Assembly: GCA_030696545.1 (NCBI GenBank)
Contig: JAUYSA010000481.1
Span: forward strand, 1-9,416
Direction: 5' to 3'
From: Hyphomonadaceae bacterium
Lineage (GTDB): Bacteria > Pseudomonadota > Alphaproteobacteria > Caulobacterales > Hyphomonadaceae
DNA: 9,416 nucleotides
Shown here: in pieces, positions 1-6,353 of the stretch
How positions within the stretch are numbered: position 1 is the stretch's first letter
Layout: every line of letters starts with the position of its first letter
Notes under the pieces: generated by a model
Seen by the model: only the letters and a program-made list of their open reading frames with translations
What the model was told of the DNA's origin: nothing
Database searches by the model: none
Made by a program: the position numbers and the translations under genes

Positions 1-3000
1 GTTGTCAATTTTTCTGCGCTGGAATCCAATACGGGATAATGTGACGCAAGAAGAGAATGCGCTCCGGCCATGAAGAATGCCCGCGCCAGACCGGCGAGGC
101 TCTCAGCGTCATTGTTGTCGCCCGCTGCCGTGTTGCAAGCCGACAAGATTACCCACCGTGCCGACAATCTCAACGAAGCCGCTTCAGATGCCGTCAGCAA
201 TCCATCGTTCTCCGCCACCGGAGTTTGTCCAGCGGCCAACCTTGGCGGTGTAAGCGCCAGGGCTGGCTCTGTAAGTGTTTCATCCAGGCCGCCCGCAATC
301 AAACCATGGGTCGCGAACACGATGATATCTGCGCGCAACAGGGACTTGTCGCGATTGCGCCGGCGAAGTTCGGCCTCGGTCGCATTCATTTGCAGGGCCA
401 CGTCACTGTCGTCGGCTTTGAAGAAAGCGGCTAAGCTCAGGATCTCGCCATTGGTGGCAGGAAGACGTTTCAACTCCGCAATGCGCGCGGGGTCGCCGAC
501 GGTCCCGCTAAAATATCGACTTCCATCGTTCGGTGTTCGCCGCTGTTCGTCCTTGTCAGCCACTTCCTCCGGGGTCAGTGGAGGGTCGGGTACGCCGCGA
601 AAGGCTGGATCGCCCAACCCGAAAAACGTCTCGCCGCCTCCTGTCGCCGGAGCCGCCAAACGCTGTACCCGCAACATCGGAACGGACGGAACCAGCGCCA
701 AGGTCTTCTTGAGTCCCAGCCAGTTCGTGCGTCTCATGTAGGCAGGGTCTGCATCGAACTCTTCGCCGCCTTCCGGCGCTGTCATTACCAAGGCAGCAAA
801 CGGAAGGCTGACCAAGGAGCCCTGTGGCGACAATAGCCATCGCGACTTGCCCGCCAAAGCTTCGGCCACTTGTGGCGCGCCGAACAGCTTAGTGTAGAGG
901 TTGAACGCCCGCTGTCGTTCGTACCCAATAACTACTGTATTATCATGCGGCTTCGTTGTCTGGCCGCCGCTTGCCAGTTGATTGTGCAGCGTGCGCACTT
1001 CCGACCCGAGTTCTTCTGGTGAGAGCGGAATTTCTGCCCACGCGACTTTCTGTTTTGTGACTACAAAAACCAAACCCCTGCGCTGGCCTTCTGGGAGCCA
1101 TGCTGCTCCGGGGTTAAGCAGGATAAGGGCCTCGTCGTCGCCTAGAAGTCTGGCGTTCACGCCGCTCGTTGCCTGCAAGTCGTCGATTGTCACAGGCTCG
1201 GATTTCAGCATGTCGAAATAGGCTGGTGACTTGGCAGCGAGCCTGCTTTCCGCCTCTTTGCGGAGTTTTATCTGCGAAGCGAGCTCATCAAGCAGCCTGG
1301 TCCGTTTCGTGTCGCCAGAGGTCCCCAACGTTGCGGCTGTAGCTATCTCGCTGTTCAGCCAATCGATGCGGTCGAGCGATGCGCGCCACTGTATTTCGGC
1401 TTCACCAGCGCCTACGCTGTCGGCCAGCCGACGCGCCGCACTGCGCGTCATCGCGTCGGCCGCTGATGAGCTTGCAACACGTTGTACTGCTTCAAATGCT
1501 TCTGCTCGCAAAGCCGCTGCCTCTGTCGGACGCAGCTTGGCGACAATCCAATCCGCCCGCGTCAGCATCATCGCCGCGGCGGCGTACTGCGTCCGTCCAT
1601 TCCGTTGCGCCGGTTCGGGTGCGGACACGCCCGCCGCGCCCTGTAGCGCCGCGCGACTCGCGAGCGCCTTGCGCGCGGCATCAAGTGCTGCCGCCGGTCT
1701 GTTCATAGCCAAGTTTGCGAAGGCAAGGTTCTGCGCTGTCGACGCCGTAGCGCTGTTGAACGCGCCGAGTCGTTCAGAACGAATAGCCAGTGCTTCTTCC
1801 AGCAATGGCCGCGCCATCTCAGGCTTGCTTGTTTCCAGATAAAAATAGCCGAGATCTGAAAGCCCGTTCGCTGTCCGCAGTCGATTGGCGGATTGCGACG
1901 CCCTATAAACAGCGAGGGACTGCTTCAGAGTATTCTCCACGCCTTCGATCTTGCTCAGCTTTAGCTTGTTCAGCGCCATCGCATTCGCAAGCCATGCATC
2001 GTCTGCCGGATCAGCCATGATGCGCGCGTGATACGTTTGCGCAGCTTGCTCATAGTACGGCTCGGCTTCTGCCGGATGTCCCTGATTGCTTAGATTCCTC
2101 GCGAGCTTCACAAGCAGATGCGAGGTCATGCCTTCGTCCTTGCCCTTGAGCGCCTCGTAAATCGATAGTGCCCGACGTAGCGACGCCTCAGCTTCTGGAT
2201 AGCGAAACACGCGCTCCAAGCCGTCAGCGTAACGTTCCAGGTCGTCAGCATAATTTCGGACTCGCTGCCGCATGACGGCTTGTCGTGTTTTCAAAACATC
2301 ACGAAGGACAGCTTCCGCCTCTGAAAACTTCTTTTGTGCCGTGAGATTTTTTGCCAGCAAACTGGACGCGGCAAGGGTTTCAAAATGCTCGGCGCCTAAG
2401 GCCCGTTGGTAGGCATCCACCGCGCGCTTGAGGTAAGCGCCTGCGTCTGCAACAGCGCCCTGCGCCTCCGCCGTTGCGGCCAGACCGATCAGCGCCGCGC
2501 CAACACCGGGATGCATCGGCCCCCACGTATTCTCGTCCAGTGTTAGCGCCTCTCGCCACGCAAGCGCTGCGCCCGGCAAGTCCCCGCCAGCACGCAGTCG
2601 TTCAGCCTTGGTCGCCAGAGCTTTGCGTTGGGCGACCTCGGCGGGCGTCGCTGGTCTCACGAAGGCGGGGTTGTATGCGATTGTCGACAGAGCATTGTCA
2701 GCCGCCATTTCCATGCCGGCTATCGGCGGGCCTGTTAGCGCGCTGTCATCGACTTTGTCGCCACGTAAGGCTCTTGCGCGCCCGCGTAGAACGCCGGCTT
2801 CAGCGCCACGCCCTTGCGCTGCGATGCTGTCGGCGAGGAGCTCAAGGCAATTTGCCGTGGCTCCGCGCGCAGCCTGCAAGCGAGCGTCCGATACTGACAG
2901 CAGCTCGAGCCATAATGGCTCGGCTTCGGGAGCGGAAAGCGATGCCGCAAGCGCGCTTATCGTCCAGATCGTGTGGTTGTGATAGCGTCCAAGCGTCTTC

Positions 3001-3536
3001 ACTTGAATAGCCAGCGCTTGCCGGTAGAGCGACGCAACCTGGGCGTTTTGGCCCATGGAGCCTAGGCGACTGGCCAAGCGGAAATAGAGATTTGCTGTCG
3101 TCGGATGATTGGGTCCCCACGTACGCAAACTCAAATCAATAACTTTATGCCAGTTGGAGAGCGCCACATCGTCGCTCACGGGCATGCCCGTTCCGCCCGC
3201 CGCGAGGAACAGGTCGATCAGTTGCTTCGCCTCGACCGGCGTCGGATCTCGAACCTGGGCCGGGTAGGAGAAATTGTTGTAAACCGGGTCGTCTGGCTTG
3301 TTGGCCGGCTCGAGTACCTGCGCAAATGCGACGCTCGACCAAGCTACCGCCGATGCAAGAGATAATACGACATGCGTAGTCAGGCGTGAAACCGCCTTCA
3401 GACGCTTGATCTTGCCAGAAAGCGCGACAGCGCTGGCCGCTATCAGATGCAAGCGACGCGATGTCTTTGGGGCAGCGGGTCTCCGGCCTGCCTGCGGCTG
3501 CAGCGCGGTCCTTCTGAATCGATGCAAATGACCCAC
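1..3536 (-). CDS. Secreted TPR-CHAT caspase-like protein, C-terminus off the window
   Basis: The frame is open from a GTG at 3536 to the left edge, giving 1178 codons with no stop, so the end is missing. From that GTG, a basic stretch and a hydrophobic segment end in AFA|Q near residue 72. This looks like a Sec signal peptide, so the protein probably acts in the envelope or outside. Residues about 90 to 700 hold tetratricopeptide-like units, for example GPNHPTTANLYFRLASRLG followed by a YRQALAI helix. From about residue 780 a CHAT domain follows. It carries DIIVFATHGL (catalytic His about 1077) and WVILSACNTAAG (catalytic Cys about 1134), then the usual ARAFFMAGAHSLLASHYPV tail. CHAT domains are clan CD cysteine peptidases related to caspases and separase; the substrate is unknown. 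No ATG lies before the signal segment, so the start is GTG 3536, TTG 3527 or TTG 3452, none with a good Shine-Dalgarno. The family call is firm; the start is not. Confidence 0.95.
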   Translation of the reverse strand, partial: MGHLHRFRRTALQPQAGRRPAAPKTSRRLHLIAASAVALSGKIKRLKAVSRLTTHVVLSLASAVAWSSVAFAQVLEPANKPDDPVYNNFSYPAQVRDPTPVEAKQLIDLFLAAGGTGMPVSDDVALSNWHKVIDLSLRTWGPNHPTTANLYFRLASRLGSMGQNAQVASLYRQALAIQVKTLGRYHNHTIWTISALAASLSAPEAEPLWLELLSVSDARLQAARGATANCLELLADSIAAQGRGAEAGVLRGRARALRGDKVDDSALTGPPIAGMEMAADNALSTIAYNPAFVRPATPAEVAQRKALATKAERLRAGGDLPGAALAWREALTLDENTWGPMHPGVGAALIGLAATAEAQGAVADAGAYLKRAVDAYQRALGAEHFETLAASSLLAKNLTAQKKFSEAEAVLRDVLKTRQAVMRQRVRNYADDLERYADGLERVFRYPEAEASLRRALSIYEALKGKDEGMTSHLLVKLARNLSNQGHPAEAEPYYEQAAQTYHARIMADPADDAWLANAMALNKLKLSKIEGVENTLKQSLAVYRASQSANRLRTANGLSDLGYFYLETSKPEMARPLLEEALAIRSERLGAFNSATASTAQNLAFANLAMNRPAAALDAARKALASRAALQGAAGVSAPEPAQRNGRTQYAAAAMMLTRADWIVAKLRPTEAAALRAEAFEAVQRVASSSAADAMTRSAARRLADSVGAGEAEIQWRASLDRIDWLNSEIATAATLGTSGDTKRTRLLDELASQIKLRKEAESRLAAKSPAYFDMLKSEPVTIDDLQATSGVNARLLGDDEALILLNPGAAWLPEGQRRGLVFVVTKQKVAWAEIPLSPEELGSEVRTLHNQLASGGQTTKPHDNTVVIGYERQRAFNLYTKLFGAPQVAEALAGKSRWLLSPQGSLVSLPFAALVMTAPEGGEEFDADPAYMRRTNWLGLKKTLALVPSVPMLRVQRLAAPATGGGETFFGLGDPAFRGVPDPPLTPEEVADKDEQRRTPNDGSRYFSGTVGDPARIAELKRLPATNGEILSLAAFFKADDSDVALQMNATEAELRRRNRDKSLLRADIIVFATHGLIAGGLDETLTEPALALTPPRLAAGQTPVAENDGLLTASEAASLRLSARWVILSACNTAAGDNNDAESLAGLARAFFMAGAHSLLASHYPVLDSSAEKLT

Positions 3537-3581
3537 CCGCGTTTCAGTAACGCCCCTAGATCGGTTTAAGCTCTATACATC

Positions 3582-3610
3582 AGTCTAGTGTCGATGACTG
3601 CCAGCGCCAA
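3582..3610 (-). promoter_or_regulatory. Candidate sigma-70 promoter of the TPR-CHAT gene
   Basis: On the minus strand TTGGCG (3610 to 3605) is followed after exactly 17 bases by TAGACT (3587 to 3582). Each box matches the sigma-70 consensus at 4 of 6 positions. The predicted transcript would start near 3575, about 40 bases before the GTG at 3536. The inverted pair CAGTC (3581 to 3585) and GACTG (3596 to 3600) lies over the -10 region and could be an operator. This rests on sequence resemblance only. Confidence 0.35.
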
Positions 3611-3675
3611 AGGAAAATAGTAGCCACGTGTTACGCGCAACGGTGTGTTCGCGATATCGTATGGACCGCTCGATT

Positions 3676-3695
3676 TACCGTACCGTACCGTACCG
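3676..3695. repeat. Tandem pentamer repeat, TACCG x 4
   Basis: Four uninterrupted copies of TACCG lie in the gap between the CHAT gene and the next gene, about 65 bp upstream of the candidate CHAT promoter. Seen from the CHAT side they read CGGTA x 4. It may be a slippage-prone microsatellite or a cluster of half-sites for a regulator. The rest of the 250-bp gap (3537 to 3786) has no convincing gene. Confidence 0.85.
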
Positions 3696-3786
3696 GGCCT
3701 GCAAGATGCGCCTTCCAGAGCGCGGCCGAAGCGCGTCGAACAAGGGGAGGGAATGCGCGCAAGCTTTCCGATCACTTGAACCTCCC

Positions 3787-4029
3787 TCATTTGTAGATAG
3801 CCGCTTCATCGAGATGCTCGACCCGCTCCTCTTTGACGCGCAACAGGACCGAACGAAGCTCCCGTGCGTTCTCCGGCGTAAAGTTCATAGGGTTCTGACA
3901 AACCCCGATGATGCAAAGTTCAAGCAGCAGATACTGACGCGAAGCATTGCCGCTGTTGAGCGTGAACTTGATCTCGCCCGCAGCTTGATAGTCGGCGCCA
4001 GGCGCTGACCCTATTTCGCGCTGGATCAT
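3787..4029 (-). CDS. Hypothetical protein, 80 aa, 5' end uncertain
   Basis: I do not recognise this family. From ATG 4029 the product is 80 residues, with a hydrophobic patch YLLLELCIIGVC near the middle and a charged helical C-terminus (ENARELRSVLLRVKEERVEHLDEA). The same frame stays open and protein-like for about 30 more codons upstream (TTKIDAYLSLIDKYFEWEALARSRGD) before a TGA at 4126 to 4128. That stretch contains no ATG, GTG or TTG; only a CTG at 4119 could start it. Either the gene uses CTG or this is the 3' part of a gene that lost its beginning. It shares direction with the CHAT gene, about 250 bp away, and is divergent from the plus-strand genes. Reading it as a real or decayed gene is an inference from the composition of the translation. 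Confidence 0.5.
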   Translation of the reverse strand: MIQREIGSAPGADYQAAGEIKFTLNSGNASRQYLLLELCIIGVCQNPMNFTPENARELRSVLLRVKEERVEHLDEAAIYK

Positions 4030-4233
4030 ATCACCGCGCGAGCGCGCTAGAGCTTCCCACTCGAAGTACTTGTCGATGAGCGAAAGATAGGCATCGATCT
4101 TGGTGGTGTACCTGCGCAGGCACTCTCATGCTAAGTTGCCAAGACGGACTCGGACGGAATGGCACTAAGACTTCGGCTGCGCATTAATAACAACGCGCTC
4201 AGCCACAATGTTTGGCGGCGCGCAGGAGCCCCC

Positions 4234-4410
4234 ATGCTGATTGTGGTGAAGGCGATTGACGCGCGCGGCAAAGCAGTTGCCACGGCGCCACTCGCTAAGA
4301 AGGAAGCATTGATGAAGGTCTGGGAGTTCAAGACGTCCGGCTGTTCTCAGATCCGCACGTTCAACGCGGCAACGAATGAAGAGATCAACATTCTGAACAA
4401 ATCGGATTGA
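4234..4410 (+). CDS. Small hypothetical protein, 58 aa
   Basis: The family is not recognised. The product begins MLIVVKAIDARGKAVATAPLAKKEAL and continues with a mixed hydrophilic segment containing KVWEFKTSGCSQIRTF and one Cys. There is no signal peptide or membrane helix. I chose ATG 4234 because AGGAG at 4224 to 4228 sits 5 bases before it. An upstream in-frame ATG at 4159 would add 25 residues, but it has only a weak GGACGGA upstream and its codons include CTA and AGA, which look less coding. An overlapping minus-strand frame is low in complexity and looks like a shadow. A 10-bp palindrome lies just after the stop. Confidence is moderate because the gene is short and unsupported by homology. 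Confidence 0.5.
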   Translation: MLIVVKAIDARGKAVATAPLAKKEALMKVWEFKTSGCSQIRTFNAATNEEINILNKSD

Positions 4411-4419
4411 TTTCCAAAG

Positions 4420-4429
4420 GGCCTAGGCC
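4420..4429. other. Perfect 10-bp palindrome after the 58-aa gene
   Basis: GGCCTAGGCC lies 10 bases past the stop of the small gene. It could form a short stem in an mRNA but has no loop of its own and no following T run, so it is not a typical intrinsic terminator. It could equally be a protein-binding palindrome or chance in GC-rich DNA. Confidence 0.4.
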
Positions 4430-4535
4430 AGACACGCTCGGTTTTCGTGCGGGCCGGATCCGAGCAGAACGCCTGCCGATCTGTCGCCCCTTTCAAGGCT
4501 AGAGGCCGCATTTCGATGCGGGCTGACCGGGAGTT

Positions 4536-4552
4536 TAGCGGCTTCGCCGTTA
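4536..4552. other. Short hairpin in the gap before the zinc-ribbon gene
   Basis: TAGCGGC (4536 to 4542), loop TTC, then GCCGTTA (4546 to 4552) makes a 7-bp stem with one G-U pair. No T tract follows, so it is not a clear terminator. The surrounding 203-bp gap (4411 to 4613) shows no other structure or gene that I can support. Confidence 0.35.
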
Positions 4553-4613
4553 CGGTTCGCGGCCGCTCCACATGCGCCACTCTTTTTGCTAATCTCATCC
4601 GCGCAGGGGACTG

Positions 4614-4829
4614 ATGACGCAAATTATCGAGACATGTCGAAGCTGTGGAAGCCTTGATCTCGAATGGCAGCGAGACGCCGGCTGGATCACGCGATCCTGG
4701 CTGTGGCTGCGCTGCAAGCGCTGCGGTCACGGTTTGCGATTGATAGTGCCTGCCTGGACCTGGTGGCTCTACGCCATTGCTGCGGTCGCGGCCATTTGGG
4801 GCTGGGTTGTCATCGGCCTTCCGCGATAG
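4614..4829 (+). CDS. Zinc-ribbon protein with one C-terminal membrane helix, 71 aa
   Basis: Two CxxC knuckles are visible, CRSC at residues 8 to 11 and CKRCG at 34 to 38, spaced as in a compact four-Cys zinc ribbon. The loop between them is Trp-rich (EWQRDAGWITRSWLWLR). Residues about 47 to 68 (AWTWWLYAIAAVAAIWGWVVIG) form a single hydrophobic segment long enough to span the membrane, so the ribbon is probably a membrane-anchored cytoplasmic domain. ATG 4614 is preceded by AGGGGA at 4605 to 4610, a close but usable ribosome binding site. The PP2C gene follows on the same strand after 170 bp. The function is unknown. Small zinc-ribbon membrane proteins are often just conserved hypotheticals, and nothing shows what this one binds. 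Confidence 0.75.
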   Translation: MTQIIETCRSCGSLDLEWQRDAGWITRSWLWLRCKRCGHGLRLIVPAWTWWLYAIAAVAAIWGWVVIGLPR

Positions 4830-4988
4830 CCGCGGGCTGACCCCGCGCCTTACCGGCACAGCCACAGCTCAAGCCCATCGAATTCTACCGAGCTTTGACG
4901 CGACCAAAGCGCGAAAACGCCCCCAATTAACGCGGCTGACATCAGTTTCTGAAATGATCTGCTCCGTCTCTACACGTGGCTGGAGCGC

Positions 4989-4995
4989 GGAGGGG
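4989..4995 (+). promoter_or_regulatory. Ribosome binding site that sets the PP2C start at TTG 5000
   Basis: GGAGGGG lies 4 to 6 bases before TTG 5000. The other candidate start, GTG 4976, has no such site and would put this purine tract inside the coding region. TTG 5000 is therefore the better start. Confidence 0.65.
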
Positions 4996-4999
4996 TCCG

Positions 5000-5749
5000 T
5001 TGGTTTTGGTAACGGTCAAAGCGAACGAGGGGCAGGGGCGGTTTCGCTCAAGCGCGCTTACTAACACGGGTTGCGTTCGCAAACTCAATCGCGATGCAAT
5101 TCTAGAGCGCTCGAAGGTAGGTTTGTGGGCGTTGGCCGACGGAATGGGCGGAGACCAATCCTCTGGCATTGGTGCGGCGATAATTGTTCGCGCGCTGGCG
5201 CAGCTTGATACATTTGATTCCGCATTCAACGCCCGGCGAGCCGTTCGCGGCGCCCTGACCAAGGTAAACCTTCAGCTTCTGACGAGGGCGTTGGAAGAGC
5301 GTCTGGAGAATGTTGGCGCCAGCGTTGTCGCGCTGTTGGCCCGCGACGACAGCTACGCTTGCCTGTGGACCGGAACCAGTCGGGGATACGTGTTTCGTTC
5401 AGGCAAGCTGATGCGTTTAAGCCGCGATCACACGCGCGCGCAGGAGTTGATGGATGCCGGTCAGCTCACCCGCGAACAGGCAGCGCAACAGCCGGATCTT
5501 CAACAGGCGACTCGCGCAATCGGAGCGAACACTCGTTTGGATATTGAAGCGACCAATGGTGATTTGAGGACTGGCGACCGATTTCTGCTTTGCTCAGACG
5601 GTTTGAGCGTTGTCGGCGAAGCTGACATCGCGTTGGCCTTGGCTTTGGCGTCCCCGCAGCAAGCGGCAAGCAGATTGATAGAAGATGCCCTGGAAGCCGG
5701 CGCGCCGGACAATGTATCCGTTATTGTCGTGGACACGATGGCTGACTAA
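5000..5749 (+). CDS. PP2C-family Ser/Thr protein phosphatase, 249 aa
   Basis: This is a single-domain PPM/PP2C metal-dependent phosphatase that removes phosphate from Ser/Thr. Counted from TTG 5000, the visible motifs are SSALTNTGCVRKLNRDA (17 to 33, acidic ligand D32), WALADGMGG (43 to 51, D47 and G48 of the dinuclear metal site), LLCSDGL (196 to 202, D200) and APDNVSVIVV (235 to 244, D237). Length and motif order match bacterial Stp/PstP/PppA-type enzymes. Two positions differ from the usual pattern: NED is NRD at 30 to 32, and GDSR is GTSR at 125 to 128. The Asp of GDSR is the third-metal ligand in studied bacterial PP2Cs. The core two-metal site looks intact, so activity is likely but may be altered. 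No kinase or FHA partner is in the window. A GC-rich stem (5756 to 5774) without a T tract follows the stop. Confidence 0.92.
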   Translation: MVLVTVKANEGQGRFRSSALTNTGCVRKLNRDAILERSKVGLWALADGMGGDQSSGIGAAIIVRALAQLDTFDSAFNARRAVRGALTKVNLQLLTRALEERLENVGASVVALLARDDSYACLWTGTSRGYVFRSGKLMRLSRDHTRAQELMDAGQLTREQAAQQPDLQQATRAIGANTRLDIEATNGDLRTGDRFLLCSDGLSVVGEADIALALALASPQQAASRLIEDALEAGAPDNVSVIVVDTMAD

Positions 5750-5829
5750 GCCGCGCCCGGCCGCCCAAGCCGGGTCTAATCGGCGCCTCTATCCGAACGC
5801 GTCGCGAACGACTCGTCCCATCAAAACGA

Positions 5830-5855
5830 AACTTATAGTCTGTGGACTGATCGGC
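5830..5855 (+). promoter_or_regulatory. C-box-like double operator upstream of the XRE regulator
   Basis: The left site AACTTATAGTC (5830 to 5840) matches the GACTnnnAGTC form at 7 of 8 defined bases. It is followed by the spacer TGTG (5841 to 5844) and the right site GACTGATCGGC (5845 to 5855), whose first half GACT is perfect and second half degenerate. This 11 + 4 + 11 layout with GTG in the spacer is that of the C-boxes which restriction-modification controller proteins use to regulate their own gene. It ends 23 bases before the ATG. Comparison with known C-boxes is from memory, not a search. Confidence 0.6.
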
Positions 5856-5878
5856 AACATTGCCGCCTGCTCGACCGC

Positions 5879-6082
5879 ATGAGCGTAGCAAAGCGTGTAG
5901 GCGCAAACCTTAGACGGGTAAGAGAGGCTCAGGGCATCAGCCAGGAAGACTTGGCTGACCGCGCCGGCCTGCATCGGACTTATGTTTCGGGCGTTGAGCG
6001 CGGCGTGCGGAACCCCACCGTCAAGGTGCTTGATAAAACTGCAAAGGCTTTGAAGGTCAAGCCTTCGGTTTTTCTCGAATAG
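5879..6082 (+). CDS. XRE/Cro-type HTH regulator, controller-protein-like, 67 aa
   Basis: The product is a stand-alone HTH_3 domain. Helix 1 is near residues 4 to 17, helix 2 at SQEDLADRAG (21 to 30) and the recognition helix in HRTYVSGVERG (32 to 42). RNPTVKVLDKTAKALKV then leads to a short end at PSVFLE. The GLHRTYVSxxERGxRNP pattern is common in alphaproteobacterial XRE regulators and in C proteins. The length is slightly under the usual 75 to 85 residues of C proteins. No Shine-Dalgarno precedes ATG 5879, which would fit a leaderless transcript as found in several C-protein genes. The upstream C-box-like operator suggests autoregulation. It could instead be a phage repressor or an antitoxin-type regulator. 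Its tail overlaps the convergent minus-strand gene by 26 bp. The family is certain; the C-protein role is inference. Confidence 0.9.
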   Translation: MSVAKRVGANLRRVREAQGISQEDLADRAGLHRTYVSGVERGVRNPTVKVLDKTAKALKVKPSVFLE

Positions 6083-6287
6083 GCTTCCGACGAGTGGGCG
6101 GCAAAAGCAGGCCGTGAGTTTTGATCAGGTCGAGGACGTTCATAGCACCTTCCAGCAGACGAGGATTGGACGTGCGCGCGAGCTGCTGATCGGGCGCCAG
6201 TCCCGCCAAGTCTTCGAGCCGACCCGTTATCTCGGCCATCAGCGCCTGCCCCAATGCAATCCGCTCCGCTTCATCTGTATCAGCCAT
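6057..6287 (-). CDS. Small hypothetical protein at the end of the recombination operon, 76 aa
   Basis: The family is not recognised. The N-terminal half is acidic and helical (MADTDEAERIALGQALMAEITGRLEDL). A second helix (RLLEGAMNVLDLIKTHG) and a basic Pro/Lys/Arg tail follow. ATG 6287 was chosen for its natural N-terminus; an in-frame GTG at 6323 would add 12 residues, but neither has a strong ribosome binding site. The gene begins 66 bp after the HNH stop on the same strand, so it is probably its operon neighbour. It overlaps the end of the XRE gene tail to tail by 26 bp. A near copy of the XRE operator's left site lies in its leader. This could be a small phage accessory protein; no function can be given. 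Confidence 0.65.
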   Translation of the reverse strand: MADTDEAERIALGQALMAEITGRLEDLAGLAPDQQLARTSNPRLLEGAMNVLDLIKTHGLLLPPTRRKPIREKPKA

Positions 6288-6309
6288 GCCGGAGTTTCCG
6301 TGCGTATGT

Positions 6310-6320
6310 AGAATATAAGT
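6310..6320 (-). promoter_or_regulatory. Second copy of the C-box left site, upstream of the 76-aa gene
   Basis: On the minus strand ACTTATATTCT matches ACTTATAGTCT of the XRE operator (5831 to 5841) at 10 of 11 bases. Only one site is present, without the spacer and right half. It lies between the HNH stop and the ATG at 6287. If real, the XRE protein could bind here as one dimer. The TATATT inside it could also be a -10 box, so chance resemblance is possible. Confidence 0.35.
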
Positions 6321-6353
6321 CACATCATATTTCGACGCTAAGCTTTGCCTTCG

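Noticed and set aside
70..741. Long plus-strand open frame of 223 codons antisense to the CHAT domain
   Set aside because: It lies exactly opposite the catalytic CHAT motifs, which are clearly coding on the minus strand. Its translation is Ser/Ala/Arg-rich with no domain.
1231..1842. Plus-strand open frame of 203 codons, Ala/Ser-rich
   Set aside because: Antisense shadow of the TPR region. High GC at third positions keeps the opposite frame open.
3740..3786. Inverted GGGAGG and CCTCCC pair after the 80-aa gene
   Set aside because: The arms are 6 bp with a loop of about 30 bases and no T tract. Likely chance.
3566..3790. Minus-strand frame of 74 codons whose ATG overlaps the stop of the 80-aa gene
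   Set aside because: The ATGA overlap looks like coupling, but the frame runs through the TACCG repeat and the candidate CHAT promoter, and its translation has no protein-like pattern.
4347..4865. Minus-strand frame of 172 codons across the zinc-ribbon gene
   Set aside because: It is antisense to a gene with clear CxxC pairs, a membrane helix and a ribosome binding site. Its own translation looks random.
5756..5774. GC stem after the PP2C gene as an intrinsic terminator
   Set aside because: A 5 to 6 bp stem with a 9-base loop and no following T run is not enough for a terminator call.
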